From Sulfurimonas sp. (GTDB lineage: Bacteria; Campylobacterota; Campylobacteria; Campylobacterales; Sulfurimonadaceae), in the NCBI RefSeq assembly GCF_028694895.1, contig NZ_JAQVKA010000006.1:1-41594 (forward strand): a stretch of 41,594 bases of DNA, given 5' to 3'. A program made the translations under genes and the position numbers. The notes under the pieces were generated by a model. The model was given only the letters and a program-made list of their open reading frames with translations. It ran no database searches and was not told where the DNA came from. Shown here in pieces: positions 7,800 through 15,511 of this stretch (its first letter is position 1; every line of letters starts with the position of its first letter).

Positions 7800-8801
7800 T
7801 TATAAATTGCTATATCTGTTTTCCCAAGTTTCAAACTCTGGAGCAAAATACTCTATTCTAACCTTCTTGAATTCTCTTGAGCTGTAAAGTGGCATATAAC
7901 TCTTTGAGTCAATTTCAGACGCCATATCTTCTATAATTGCGCTTGTCTCTTCAACGTTTTTACCATGCACCATAGTAAAAAGGTTATATGGCCAATTCGG
8001 ATATTTTGGGCGAAGATAACAGTGTGAAACTGCACTAAAAGCGGCAGCCTTCTCTCCAACTGCTTCTCCTTTTTCTTCATCTACGTCCCACACAACCATA
8101 GCATTAGCACTAAAGCCTGCTTTTCTATGGTTAAGGATTGAAGCAAATCTTCTCATAACACCTGCTTCTTGAAGTTCGTTTAAAATCTTAAAAAATGTAT
8201 CATAATCGATATTTAACTCTTCTATCATCGCCCCAAAAGGCTCTTTTACCATCTCTATATCATATTGAGCTAGTCTGATTATTGAATGATGAAGAGGTGT
8301 AAGTTCAATATCTGTATGCTTTACTTTTTTAACCTCTTCTTTCTTTTCGTCCTTACCAGTAGTGTTGAGCTTAACACTAATCTTAAAGAGCTTAAGCGTT
8401 GGAAGCATAATATACTCTTCAGCCTGAGTCGCTTTTGCAAGTATCTCAAGTGTTTTTTCAAGCCCAAACTTAGAATTTGGAGCAACTGCTAATGTAAACC
8501 AGATATTAAAATCATGATTTCTCTCATAGTTATGTGATATTCCAGGGTGAGAGTTAATGATTTTTACAGCATCACTTATTTTATCAGCTGCTACTTTAAA
8601 AGCAACAAGCGAAGAGACATATCCAAGTCTCTTTGTATCAAAGATTGCTGATGTCTGACGTATAATATTAGCCTTCTTTTGCTCTTGTAAAATATCAAGA
8701 ACTTCATCTTCACTCATACCAAGTTCATCCGCTATTACCTTAAATGGTCGCGCGACCAATGGAAATTTTTTCTGAATACGCGATAATATTTCATCTTTCA
8801 T
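7800..8801 (-). CDS. nirDL: Siroheme decarboxylase, fused NirD-NirL type (heme d1 synthesis)
   Basis: Removes two acetate carboxyls from siroheme to give 12,18-didecarboxysiroheme, the third step of heme d1 synthesis. 333 residues contain two tandem Lrp/AsnC-like repeats: a winged HTH at about 8-50 followed by an effector-type fold carrying HNYERNHDFNIWFTL (90-104), then a second HTH at about 165-217 with SHCYLRPKYPNW and PYNLFTMVHG (259-280). The YxRxxxxNxWF pattern is that of NirD/L/G/H and the archaeal AhbA/B enzymes rather than of DNA-binding Lrp. The two halves correspond to the separate subunits of Pseudomonas and to the fused protein of Paracoccus; no separate nirG or nirH is present. 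It diverges from the siroheme synthase gene across the FNR-type box at 8866-8879, with a TACAAT -10 element at 8843-8838. Confidence 0.92.
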   Translation of the reverse strand: MKDEILSRIQKKFPLVARPFKVIADELGMSEDEVLDILQEQKKANIIRQTSAIFDTKRLGYVSSLVAFKVAADKISDAVKIINSHPGISHNYERNHDFNIWFTLAVAPNSKFGLEKTLEILAKATQAEEYIMLPTLKLFKISVKLNTTGKDEKKEEVKKVKHTDIELTPLHHSIIRLAQYDIEMVKEPFGAMIEELNIDYDTFFKILNELQEAGVMRRFASILNHRKAGFSANAMVVWDVDEEKGEAVGEKAAAFSAVSHCYLRPKYPNWPYNLFTMVHGKNVEETSAIIEDMASEIDSKSYMPLYSSREFKKVRIEYFAPEFETWENRYSNL

Positions 8802-8865
8802 CTATAGTATTGTCCATTTCTCTAATTAATTTGTTTGATTGTAATCTAATTTCAATTAATCCTAG

Positions 8866-8879
8866 TTGATTTCCATCAA
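8866..8879. promoter_or_regulatory. FNR/CRP-family box shared by two divergent genes
   Basis: The palindrome TTGATTTCCATCAA matches the FNR consensus TTGAT-N4-ATCAA at all ten positions. Its centre (8872.5) is about 41.5 bases upstream of a predicted start near 8914 on the plus strand (-10 TATTAT at 8903-8908). It is the same distance from a predicted start near 8831 on the minus strand (-10 TACAAT at 8843-8838). This is the class II activator geometry in both directions. A poorer second match, TTGAT-TGTA-ATCTA, lies at 8835-8848. An NO- or O2-responsive FNR-type regulator is expected; which one cannot be told from the site. Confidence 0.82.
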
Positions 8880-8941
8880 CAAGAGATTTTAAAAAAGTAT
8901 GATATTATACCACTCAACTAAAGAGATAAAAAAGAGAAGTT

Positions 8942-9508
8942 TTGAGCTATTTTCCAGCCTTTTTAAACCTTGAAGATAAAAGAGTTTTACTTGTTGGAGG
9001 CGGAGAGATTGCCCATACAAAACTTGTTCATCTTTTAGATTTTACCTCTGAAATCTCTATAATTGCACAAGAGTTATCTGAGAAGACAAAAGCATTAGCT
9101 AAAGAGAGAAATCTTAGCGTTATGCAAAGAGCATACAGCAGAGGGGATATAACAAATTTTGATATTGTTATTGTTGCAGTTGATGACATCTCTCTTCAAG
9201 TGAAGATTTTTGAAGAATCAAAACAGTACAATTGCCTTTGCAGTTGCGTTGACTCTTCAAAACAGAGTGATTTTATCTTTGGTTCTTATATCAAAAAAGA
9301 TGACTTAACAATAGCAGTATCAACATCTGGTGCTTCTCCTGCACTAGCAAAAGAGATAAAAAAGTATCTTTTAAATCTAATTCCAGATGATATAGGTGCT
9401 TTTTTACAAGAGATGAAAAGTTTAAGAGAAACTCTGCCAAAAGGTAAAGATAGAATGAAAATGTTTAAAAAACGAGCAGAAGATTATATAAAAAGATGGA
9501 GTAATTAA
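8942..9508 (+). CDS. Precorrin-2 dehydrogenase / sirohydrochlorin ferrochelatase (CysG N-domain, Met8-like)
   Basis: Oxidises precorrin-2 with NAD+ and inserts Fe2+ to give siroheme, which NirDL then uses. The 188 residues match a stand-alone CysG N-terminal module: FPAFLNLEDKRVLLVGGGEIA (NAD-binding GGGEIAHTK near residues 19-27), IVIVAVDD, CVDSSKQSDFIFGS, and TIAVSTSGASPALAKEIK. The methyltransferase half is absent and is supplied by the separate nirE gene at 20177. Translation starts at a TTG (8942-8944) behind AGAGAAG; no upstream ATG fits. The gene is transcribed divergently from nirDL from the shared FNR-type box, and abuts the next gene with no gap. Confidence 0.9.
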   Translation: MSYFPAFLNLEDKRVLLVGGGEIAHTKLVHLLDFTSEISIIAQELSEKTKALAKERNLSVMQRAYSRGDITNFDIVIVAVDDISLQVKIFEESKQYNCLCSCVDSSKQSDFIFGSYIKKDDLTIAVSTSGASPALAKEIKKYLLNLIPDDIGAFLQEMKSLRETLPKGKDRMKMFKKRAEDYIKRWSN

Positions 9509-9886
9509 ATGAACGTAAAGAAAGCTTTAATATTTGGGTTTTTCACAGCCTTTTTAATACTAGGAATCGTCTCAATGCAGCGAGCTGTTCCAGATCCTAA
9601 AGAGGATCGTATCTACTTGGCTATAAAAGAGTATAGTCCCTACTATATTGAAAAGAGAATTGGTGGGCTTACTATTTTAGACAAAAGAAGCGATAAAAAA
9701 GAGAAGCCTGACTCAAGTGATTTTTTTCACAGACTCGATGAACTTGAAAAAACATGGGGCAAAGAACACTTAGTAGTTGAGAATAACGAGCTAATAGTTA
9801 TGGGTGAGAACAACCAAAGCGTCGCTAGAATTATGATTGAAAATGAAAAAGAGAGAGCTTTTCTTAAAGAGTTTTTTGGAATCTAA
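9509..9886 (+). CDS. Membrane-anchored hypothetical protein, 125 aa
   Basis: Not recognised. One N-terminal membrane helix (residues about 5-22, ALIFGFFTAFLILGIVSM) is followed by about 100 polar residues, so the protein is probably anchored with its body in the periplasm. There are no cysteines or heme motifs. The ATG follows the stop of the siroheme synthase gene directly, so the two are cotranscribed from the FNR-type promoter. The stop is 5 bases from the stop of the convergent MFS gene. A role in the nir pathway is possible by context only. Confidence 0.75.
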   Translation: MNVKKALIFGFFTAFLILGIVSMQRAVPDPKEDRIYLAIKEYSPYYIEKRIGGLTILDKRSDKKEKPDSSDFFHRLDELEKTWGKEHLVVENNELIVMGENNQSVARIMIENEKERAFLKEFFGI

Positions 9887-9891
9887 ACTTT

Positions 9892-11103
9892 TTAAGCACT
9901 CTCTTTTAGCTTAAGTGATAAAAGCAGTGCTATAAAAAGTGTGCCAAGCGATACCCAGTAAAGTACAAAATAACTAAAAAAGTGTAAAACAACGCCACCT
10001 AAAATTGAGAAAAACATCCCCAAAGATACTATATTCATCTGAAGAGCTATATATATCGGCCTTTTATCTGCTGGAGCAATTTTAAGGACAAGATTACTAG
10101 AAGCTATACGACTTCCATCCATAGACGCACCTACTAAAAAGAAAATAGCTATATACTCATAAAGAGAAGATGCATTAAACGCTAAACTAATTGCAATTAT
10201 TTGAAAGAAAATTACTGCTTTTGCGATTAAGATATTTTGTCCATTACTACTAAGGCTTCCCCATAAAAAATTGCTAAGCATTGCACCAACCATTTGCGTT
10301 GTTATAAGCCAACCAATTGCCACACCATCTAAATCTATTTTTTGCTGAGCGTCAAGTATTATAAATGGTAGCGCTATTAAATATCCGTATGCCAAAAAAA
10401 ATGTGCCTACTTGAATCTGAAAGCCTTTATCCGCTTTTAATATAGCATAAGAGTTTTTTAAAAATTTACCAAAACTACTCTCTTTTTTTGAGATCTCTTC
10501 TTTAATTGGCTCATCAACCAAAGAGAATGATATATATCCAAGTGCCATAACAAAAGAACTAATTATAAAAAGATACCCATAACTTTGTGGAGCTTCAAAT
10601 GACTCAAGTATCCAAGCAGCCAAAGCGCCACTAAGTAGCCCGCCAACTGCGCTAAAAAACTGTCTATAAGCCATTGTTTTACCGCGAAATTTATGAGAAA
10701 ATATTTTTGCCATTATTTCTCTAAAATAGATAGCCGCAAAACCTGCACTAAAGGAGAATACAAAAAGTCCTATACCTATTGAAGCAAGAGTTATATCTGG
10801 ATGATTTTCGCCAAAAATTATAATAGTTATACCAATGAAAAACCATGATGAAAATCTTATAAAAAAGACTTTACGAAGATATGGCATCATAAGCTTGTAA
10901 CTCTGAGCATGAAAAGCTGCAAATAGTTGTACAAGTACTCCTCCACCTCTAAGAAGAGAGGCAAAAAAGCCTACAAGCATAGAACTTCCGCCAAAGTAAT
11001 TTACAATAAGTGGTAAAATTGTTGATGGTTCGGCAATCGTCGTTCCAATTGCCAAAAAGAAGCCATGTAAAATATTTTTTATATGGCTTGAGAATTTATC
11101 CAT
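9892..11103 (-). CDS. Major facilitator superfamily transporter
   Basis: 403 residues, strongly hydrophobic throughout, with about 12 predicted membrane helices in two halves separated by a charged loop (DEPIKEEISKKESS, about residues 197-210). HKFRGKTMAYRQ in the first half, at a cytoplasmic loop, is in keeping with the MFS loop pattern; no substrate-specific signature was seen. It overlaps the 3' end of the TrpD2-like gene by 8 bases, so the two form a coupled pair. Placement inside the denitrification region might suggest nitrate or nitrite traffic, but the NarK signature motifs are not evident and I do not assign a substrate. Confidence 0.85.
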   Translation of the reverse strand: MDKFSSHIKNILHGFFLAIGTTIAEPSTILPLIVNYFGGSSMLVGFFASLLRGGGVLVQLFAAFHAQSYKLMMPYLRKVFFIRFSSWFFIGITIIIFGENHPDITLASIGIGLFVFSFSAGFAAIYFREIMAKIFSHKFRGKTMAYRQFFSAVGGLLSGALAAWILESFEAPQSYGYLFIISSFVMALGYISFSLVDEPIKEEISKKESSFGKFLKNSYAILKADKGFQIQVGTFFLAYGYLIALPFIILDAQQKIDLDGVAIGWLITTQMVGAMLSNFLWGSLSSNGQNILIAKAVIFFQIIAISLAFNASSLYEYIAIFFLVGASMDGSRIASSNLVLKIAPADKRPIYIALQMNIVSLGMFFSILGGVVLHFFSYFVLYWVSLGTLFIALLLSLKLKESA

Positions 11104-11992
11104 TTAGTTTTTCGTAAGCTTCTTCAATACTCTTTGCTTTTTGTGTAACAAATAGGTAAACAGCAGCATTTAAGCGTGCTAGTTTTAAGAATTCATTAGA
11201 TGGGTTATTAACCTGTTCTATTGACTCTTCAAGAGTTATCTTCTCCCAAGATTTTGTATAATTAATACCATAATACTCAGGGTCAATTATCATCTCTTCA
11301 ACCTCGCCTCCATTAACTAGCCACAATCTACCTTTACTAAAGAGCTCAGGAGTCCCTTCATTTCCTTGAATAAGCGCAAATCTTTTATATTTATCTGAAA
11401 AAACTTCTACATATTTACTCAAATAAGGCTTATGAAAAATTCCCGTAATTGCAAATTCGCTAGAAGCAACCCTTGTTAGTTTTTCAATAGTATTAATACC
11501 TGTGCGAAGTCCTAAGCGCATGCGCATTGGCGTTATGTCGTGCATCTCTTTAAAAAAATCTGCTCTATCGAAATAGTGGATATTCTTCTCTAACTCTATA
11601 CTTGTTGCTACTTCTTTGAGTGTAATTCCAGGTTTAGCCGGTGCTAAATCATCGCCAACAACCACAAGTTCTAGATCAAAATTTTTAAGTGCCTTTGCTA
11701 CAAGAGGAAAGATAAAAGGATTATTTACTTTCCCATCAAATGGATATCCAAGTTCTATTGAATTTGCTATTGGAGTTCTTTTTATAAACCCATCACAAGC
11801 ATCAACAACTCCTTTAAACTCCTCATTTGTCTCAGGTTTGAGTCGCCATCCAAGTAAAAAAGCTGCTGCTTGTTCTGGATAAACATCTTGTTTTAAGATA
11901 CGTTCCATCATATCCTTTGCCTCTGCATGGCTCAAATCTCTATTAGTTTTCTCGCCTGTTCCTACTGCATGTATATACTTAAAAAAATCCAT
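11096..11992 (-). CDS. TrpD2/YbiB-type glycosyl transferase family 3-like protein
   Basis: 298 residues resembling anthranilate phosphoribosyltransferase but of the TrpD2/YbiB branch. The N-terminal helical domain has LSHAEAKDMMERIL and PEQAAAFLLGWRLKPET, the usual TrpD opening. The GTGGD PRPP loop of true TrpD is missing and is replaced by GYPFDGKVNNPFIFPL. A later RLGLRTGINTIEKL corresponds to the YbiB LGLRTxxNTxEKL stretch. Known YbiB binds nucleic acid rather than acting in tryptophan synthesis, so a catalytic role should not be assumed. It is followed by an overlapping MFS gene. The upstream region (11993-12060) is very AT-rich, with TATAAT-like sequences on the minus strand, and no FNR box was seen. 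Confidence 0.82.
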   Translation of the reverse strand: MDFFKYIHAVGTGEKTNRDLSHAEAKDMMERILKQDVYPEQAAAFLLGWRLKPETNEEFKGVVDACDGFIKRTPIANSIELGYPFDGKVNNPFIFPLVAKALKNFDLELVVVGDDLAPAKPGITLKEVATSIELEKNIHYFDRADFFKEMHDITPMRMRLGLRTGINTIEKLTRVASSEFAITGIFHKPYLSKYVEVFSDKYKRFALIQGNEGTPELFSKGRLWLVNGGEVEEMIIDPEYYGINYTKSWEKITLEESIEQVNNPSNEFLKLARLNAAVYLFVTQKAKSIEEAYEKLNG

Positions 11993-12105
11993 CTTTGTTC
12001 TCTTCTTTATAATATTTTTAGTTCGTATAATATAATGATATTATTAAAATGAGGTAACAAAAGTGCTTTATACGATGAAAAGAAGTTTTGGCTGTGAAGA
12101 TTTTT

Positions 12106-12142
12106 AAAAAAAGATATTTGCCTAGCATCAGTGCTAGGCAAA
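12106..12142 (-). terminator. Rho-independent terminator of the lipoprotein gene
   Basis: A perfect 11-base-pair stem (12117-12127 with 12132-12142, arm TTTGCCTAGCA) closes a four-base TCAG loop. Read on the minus strand, it is followed after a short TATC by a run of seven T (12112-12106). It lies 20 bases beyond the stop of the lipoprotein gene at 12162, which it should terminate. It also separates that gene from the TrpD2-like gene's promoter. Confidence 0.85.
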
Positions 12143-12161
12143 AGGTGTAGAAGATTAAAGA

Positions 12162-12533
12162 TTAATACTTTTTAGCTTGTAACTCATCTATAATTGCGTA
12201 TCTTAGCGCCTTTAAATCATTTTGAGATGCTTTATCTTTATCACACATAATATGCTCTTTTGCAATCACTATTGTAGTTGAGTATGTCTCAGATCCGATC
12301 TCCTTCTCAGCAATAATAGAGTTTGTTTTAAACCCTGTCATTCTCCATCCCTCTTTTGCGCCTGCACTCTCTACCGCATTTAAAACGCTTTTTGTACTAC
12401 GATCACCTACATATATAGCTGTTTTACAAATAGTTGCATCCCCTGTTTCTAAACCTGCTGAAACTTCTTTTGTTGTACTACAACCACTCATTAATGTAAG
12501 TGTTGCAACAGTTATCGACACAATTTTTTTCAT
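12162..12533 (-). CDS. Putative lipoprotein, 123 aa
   Basis: A type II signal peptide is visible: KK near the start, a hydrophobic core, and lipobox LMSGC with the lipidated Cys at residue 18. The mature part of about 105 residues contains two further cysteines (TICKTA and IMCDKD), which may pair, and KEGWRMTGFKTNSI. I do not recognise the family. It stands alone, with its own terminator downstream and a divergent small membrane-protein gene upstream. The leader holds a GGGGAAAG ribosome-binding site about 6 bases before the ATG. Confidence 0.82.
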   Translation of the reverse strand: MKKIVSITVATLTLMSGCSTTKEVSAGLETGDATICKTAIYVGDRSTKSVLNAVESAGAKEGWRMTGFKTNSIIAEKEIGSETYSTTIVIAKEHIMCDKDKASQNDLKALRYAIIDELQAKKY

Positions 12534-12643
12534 ACTATCTTTCCCCTTGTTTTGTATTGAATTAATTCTATCATTAAAAAGTTAATTAATCAATGATATA
12601 ATATTAATTACAAAATTAAATTTAATATTAAGAGTATATAAAA

Positions 12644-12838
12644 ATGGTAGTAAAAGATTTAATAATAATCGGTGTAATGAGCGTTCCTATGTTAATGTTT
12701 TCAATTTTTCCAGGTATTTGGCTAAGTGACTATCTTGAACAAAAATATGACTTTATAGAGAAGCACAAACGTATAGTGCTCGTTGGCACAACTATGGTAT
12801 TTGCACTAACTCTTTCATCGCTTCTTCATTTCTTATAA
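12644..12838 (+). CDS. Small two-helix membrane protein, 64 aa
   Basis: Not recognised. Two membrane helices (residues about 6-28 and 44-63) are joined by a charged loop (DYLEQKYDFIEKHKR). The ribosome-binding site is weak (AAGAG about 9 bases before the ATG). It lies divergent from the lipoprotein gene and 195 bases upstream of the nor genes. That gap contains an FNR-type box reading toward nor, so this gene probably has separate control. Short length lowers confidence, but the clean two-helix pattern favours a real gene. Confidence 0.62.
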   Translation: MVVKDLIIIGVMSVPMLMFSIFPGIWLSDYLEQKYDFIEKHKRIVLVGTTMVFALTLSSLLHFL

Positions 12839-12949
12839 TATATACAAAACATATTAGCAGTAACTGAAAATTATGTATTTTTTTAAAAATGTTTCGTTTA
12901 GTTACATAAATAATAAAACAAACCTTAATTTTTTAATTACGTAAAAAAA

Positions 12950-12963
12950 TTGATATATGTCAA
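12950..12963 (+). promoter_or_regulatory. FNR/CRP-family box upstream of the nor genes
   Basis: TTGATATATGTCAA matches TTGAT-N4-ATCAA at nine of ten positions. The centre (12956.5) is 41.5 bases before a predicted start near 12998, whose -10 element would be TAAACT (12986-12991), and about 77 bases before the first ATG (13034). The geometry is that of a class II FNR-type promoter. It is expected to drive the small membrane gene, norC, norB and the 56-residue gene, and perhaps nirS. Confidence 0.75.
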
Positions 12964-13033
12964 CAGCTTTTAAAGTAATTCAGACTAAACTTCTCTTGAT
13001 TCTGAAAAATAATACGAACATAGGAGAAATAAA

Positions 13034-13360
13034 ATGGTTGATGGAGCTTTGATGTCGCGAGATATTCTTGTTGATGATTTTTTAACAATCTTTATATCTT
13101 CTACTCTTGTATTAATATTTGGAGGATTCTATGTTGGTATATATACGGCTGTAAAAGTTAAGCTTCTGAAAAATTGGATGATGCCTCTTGGCTACTTTTT
13201 TTGGATTTTAACTGCTTATTGCTTGTATTTAATGGGAAGTTTGATGCATGTAAACGAACTTACGGCTAAAGCTTTAGTTGTTGCTGCAATTGGATTGTTA
13301 CTGCTTCCACATGCAGTCTATTACATGCAAGATCATGTTCATCAAGAAAATGAACATTAA
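13034..13360 (+). CDS. Three-helix membrane protein heading the nor operon, 108 aa
   Basis: Not assigned to a named family. Three membrane helices are predicted (residues about 17-39, 48-68 and 76-96), with a His-rich C-terminal tail (LLLPHAVYYMQDHVHQENEH) that might bind metal. It has a good AGGAG ribosome-binding site and is the first gene after the FNR-type box. Forty bases separate it from norC. Position suggests an accessory role for NO reductase, for example in cofactor insertion or assembly, but no motif proves it. It does not resemble the usual nor accessory proteins NorD, NorE, NorF or NorQ closely enough to name it. Confidence 0.8.
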   Translation: MVDGALMSRDILVDDFLTIFISSTLVLIFGGFYVGIYTAVKVKLLKNWMMPLGYFFWILTAYCLYLMGSLMHVNELTAKALVVAAIGLLLLPHAVYYMQDHVHQENEH

Positions 13361-13399
13361 TTTTTATATATATTGACCCATAATTTATAGGAGGTTATA

Positions 13400-14086
13400 G
13401 TGGCTAAAAAATCCGTATGGAGCGATAATCGCTTCTGGCAACGCACAGCAGGCTGGGTTACAGGTTTTGCTTCAGTTCTACTTATTTGGTTGACATTTGA
13501 CACAAGTGCACAAATATCAATGGGAACTGATACAGACTTACAAAATGGTGTAACTAAAAGGGTTCCAGGACCTACAGTTATTAATTACAAAATCGCTTAT
13601 GAATTCAACAAGAAGCGTCAGCATGAAATTCCAGTAATTGGTGGAATGAATTCAGAAGGAACTTCAGCTTTCCAAGAAAAAGAGAAGTTTTTTGGTAGAG
13701 ATGATTGGTCTGAAGAAGAAGCGGAAAGCTTACTTCACCTTGGTAAGCTAGCTTCTCAAACTAAGAACTGTATGAACTGTCATACTCTACTTGGAAATGG
13801 TGGATACTACGCTCCAGACTTAACAAAAGCTTGGTTAGATCCAGCATGGGGGCCAGAAGGTTCAATGCAAGCAATGACATCTAAAGAGACTAAAGAAGAA
13901 GCGATGGCGGAGTTTTTACAAAATCCATCTCAATATCCAACTCATGCTCGTATGATGCCAAATCTTGGTATTACTGCTGAAGAGGCTAAAGGTTTAGTTG
14001 CTTTCTTAAAGCATCTATCATCTATAGATACGAATGGTTTCCCAAGAAACTTTGGAAAAATTCAAGGAGCAGTAAATGGCAAATAG
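13400..14086 (+). CDS. norC: Nitric oxide reductase cytochrome c subunit
   Basis: Electron-entry subunit of cNOR. One membrane anchor (residues about 15-33) is followed by a periplasmic domain with a single heme c site CMNCH (Cys124, Cys127, His128) and the likely Met ligand in ARMMPNLG (185-186). At 228 residues it is longer than the usual NorC of about 150: some 80 residues between the anchor and the heme site (about 35-115) are extra, including GTSAFQEKEKFFGRDDW. The start is GTG (13400) behind a strong AGGAGG. The 3' end overlaps norB by 11 bases. Confidence 0.95.
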   Translation: MAKKSVWSDNRFWQRTAGWVTGFASVLLIWLTFDTSAQISMGTDTDLQNGVTKRVPGPTVINYKIAYEFNKKRQHEIPVIGGMNSEGTSAFQEKEKFFGRDDWSEEEAESLLHLGKLASQTKNCMNCHTLLGNGGYYAPDLTKAWLDPAWGPEGSMQAMTSKETKEEAMAEFLQNPSQYPTHARMMPNLGITAEEAKGLVAFLKHLSSIDTNGFPRNFGKIQGAVNGK

Positions 14087-15500
14087 TTATTCAAAATCTG
14101 AATCTAAAAAATTAGCAACATGGTATTTTACAGTTGCAGCAATTCTTTTTGGAGCACAGTTACTTTTTGGTCTCATAGCGGCTACTCAGTATGTTATGCC
14201 AGGTTTCTTGTTTGAAATCCTAGATTTCTCTGTAGCTAGAATGGTACACATTAATGCACTTGTTGTATGGATGGTTTTTGCTATGTTTGGTTCTGTTTAT
14301 TGGTTATTACCAGATGAAACTGGAATTGAAACTGTTGGTATTGGTCTTGGAAAATTACTTTTCTGGGTATTTACTGCAGCCGTAACAGTTGTTGTTCTTG
14401 TATACTTATTCGTTCAAGTTGGGCCTGCTGATGAGACATCACTCTGGTTTATTCATGAAGGTAGAGAGTATATTGAAGCTCCACGTTGGGCTGATATTGG
14501 TATTACAATTGTAGCATTAGGTTTCGTTGCAAACCTTTACATGACAGGTATTAAAGGTAACCGTTCTGGTATCGTTACTGTTCTTATGGCAGACATGATT
14601 GCTTTTGCTGGTCTTTACCTAACTGGTATGTTCTATACTGATAATATTTCTGTTGATCAATACTGGTGGTGGTGGGTTATTCACCTTTGGGTTGAAGCTA
14701 CTTGGGAAGTTTTCGTTGGCGCACTAGCTGCTTATGGTCTAATCACTATGATTGGTGCGCACCGTAAAGTTGTTGAAATGTGGTTATGGATCGAAGTATC
14801 TATGCTATTTGGTTCAGGTATCCTTGGTATGGGTCACCACTACTTCTGGATTGGTACACCTGAGTACTGGTGGGAAATTGGAGCACTATTCTCTGCGCTA
14901 GAGCCATTACCACTTGTTGCGATGTTTATCCACGTTCTTTATGACTGGGGTAAAATGCAAGGTGAAGAGGATGCAAAAGGTTTACCACATACTGTTGTAA
15001 ATAATAAACCAGCGTTTACTTGGTTTATCATGAATGCACTTGGTAACTTTTTAGGTGCTGGTGTTTGGGGATTCTTCCACACAATGCCACAAGTTAACCT
15101 TTATACTCACGGAACACAGTTTACATCTGCTCACGGACACTTAGCGTTCTTTGGAGCTTATGCAACGATTCTTATTGGTATGATGTATTTAGCTGTTCAA
15201 GGTAAAAACAATATCAAAATACTTAACCACACTAAGTCGTCTATTTGGGCGGTAAGCATGGTTGTTGGTGGTGTTGTTGGTATGACTGTAGCACTTACAC
15301 TCGCTGGTTATTCAGACGTTATTATATCTCGTGCACAAATGGGTGCTACATGGGCTGGTTATTTTGATGCTCAAAGCACAACTTGGTTAGTACAAGGTTT
15401 AGTATGGAGACTTATAATGGGTGTTATTACTTTTGTAGGTTTCATATTCTTAATTAAAGATTTGTTGAGTATCGGTAAAGCTACTCACCACGTAAGATAA
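14076..15500 (+). CDS. norB: Nitric oxide reductase catalytic subunit, cNOR type
   Basis: Reduces two NO to N2O at a heme b3/non-heme iron centre in the inner membrane. 474 residues with about 12 helices. All expected ligands are visible: His58 (low-spin heme b, helix II), FeB ligands His203, Glu207, His254 and His255 (HLWVEATWEVF and GMGHHYFW), heme b3 ligand His353 and heme b ligand His355 (SAHGHLAFFG). Spacing matches Pseudomonas NorB (His60, His207, Glu211, His258, His259, His347, His349). There is no N-terminal quinol-oxidase extension, so this is the cytochrome-c-dependent form, consistent with the adjacent norC. Confidence 0.97.
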   Translation: MANSYSKSESKKLATWYFTVAAILFGAQLLFGLIAATQYVMPGFLFEILDFSVARMVHINALVVWMVFAMFGSVYWLLPDETGIETVGIGLGKLLFWVFTAAVTVVVLVYLFVQVGPADETSLWFIHEGREYIEAPRWADIGITIVALGFVANLYMTGIKGNRSGIVTVLMADMIAFAGLYLTGMFYTDNISVDQYWWWWVIHLWVEATWEVFVGALAAYGLITMIGAHRKVVEMWLWIEVSMLFGSGILGMGHHYFWIGTPEYWWEIGALFSALEPLPLVAMFIHVLYDWGKMQGEEDAKGLPHTVVNNKPAFTWFIMNALGNFLGAGVWGFFHTMPQVNLYTHGTQFTSAHGHLAFFGAYATILIGMMYLAVQGKNNIKILNHTKSSIWAVSMVVGGVVGMTVALTLAGYSDVIISRAQMGATWAGYFDAQSTTWLVQGLVWRLIMGVITFVGFIFLIKDLLSIGKATHHVR

Positions 15501-15511
15501 GGAGATACACA

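Noticed and set aside
7800-8801. Lrp/AsnC transcription factor
   Set aside because: Two tandem repeats with the YxRxxxxNxWF pattern and position beside siroheme synthesis fit siroheme decarboxylase instead.
11096-11992. Anthranilate phosphoribosyltransferase (trpD) of tryptophan synthesis
   Set aside because: The GTGGD phosphate loop is missing, YbiB-type motifs are present, and no other trp gene is nearby.
12061-12105. Ten-codon frame (MKRSFGCEDF) in the gap after the TrpD2-like gene's promoter
   Set aside because: Too short, with no ribosome-binding site; indistinguishable from chance.
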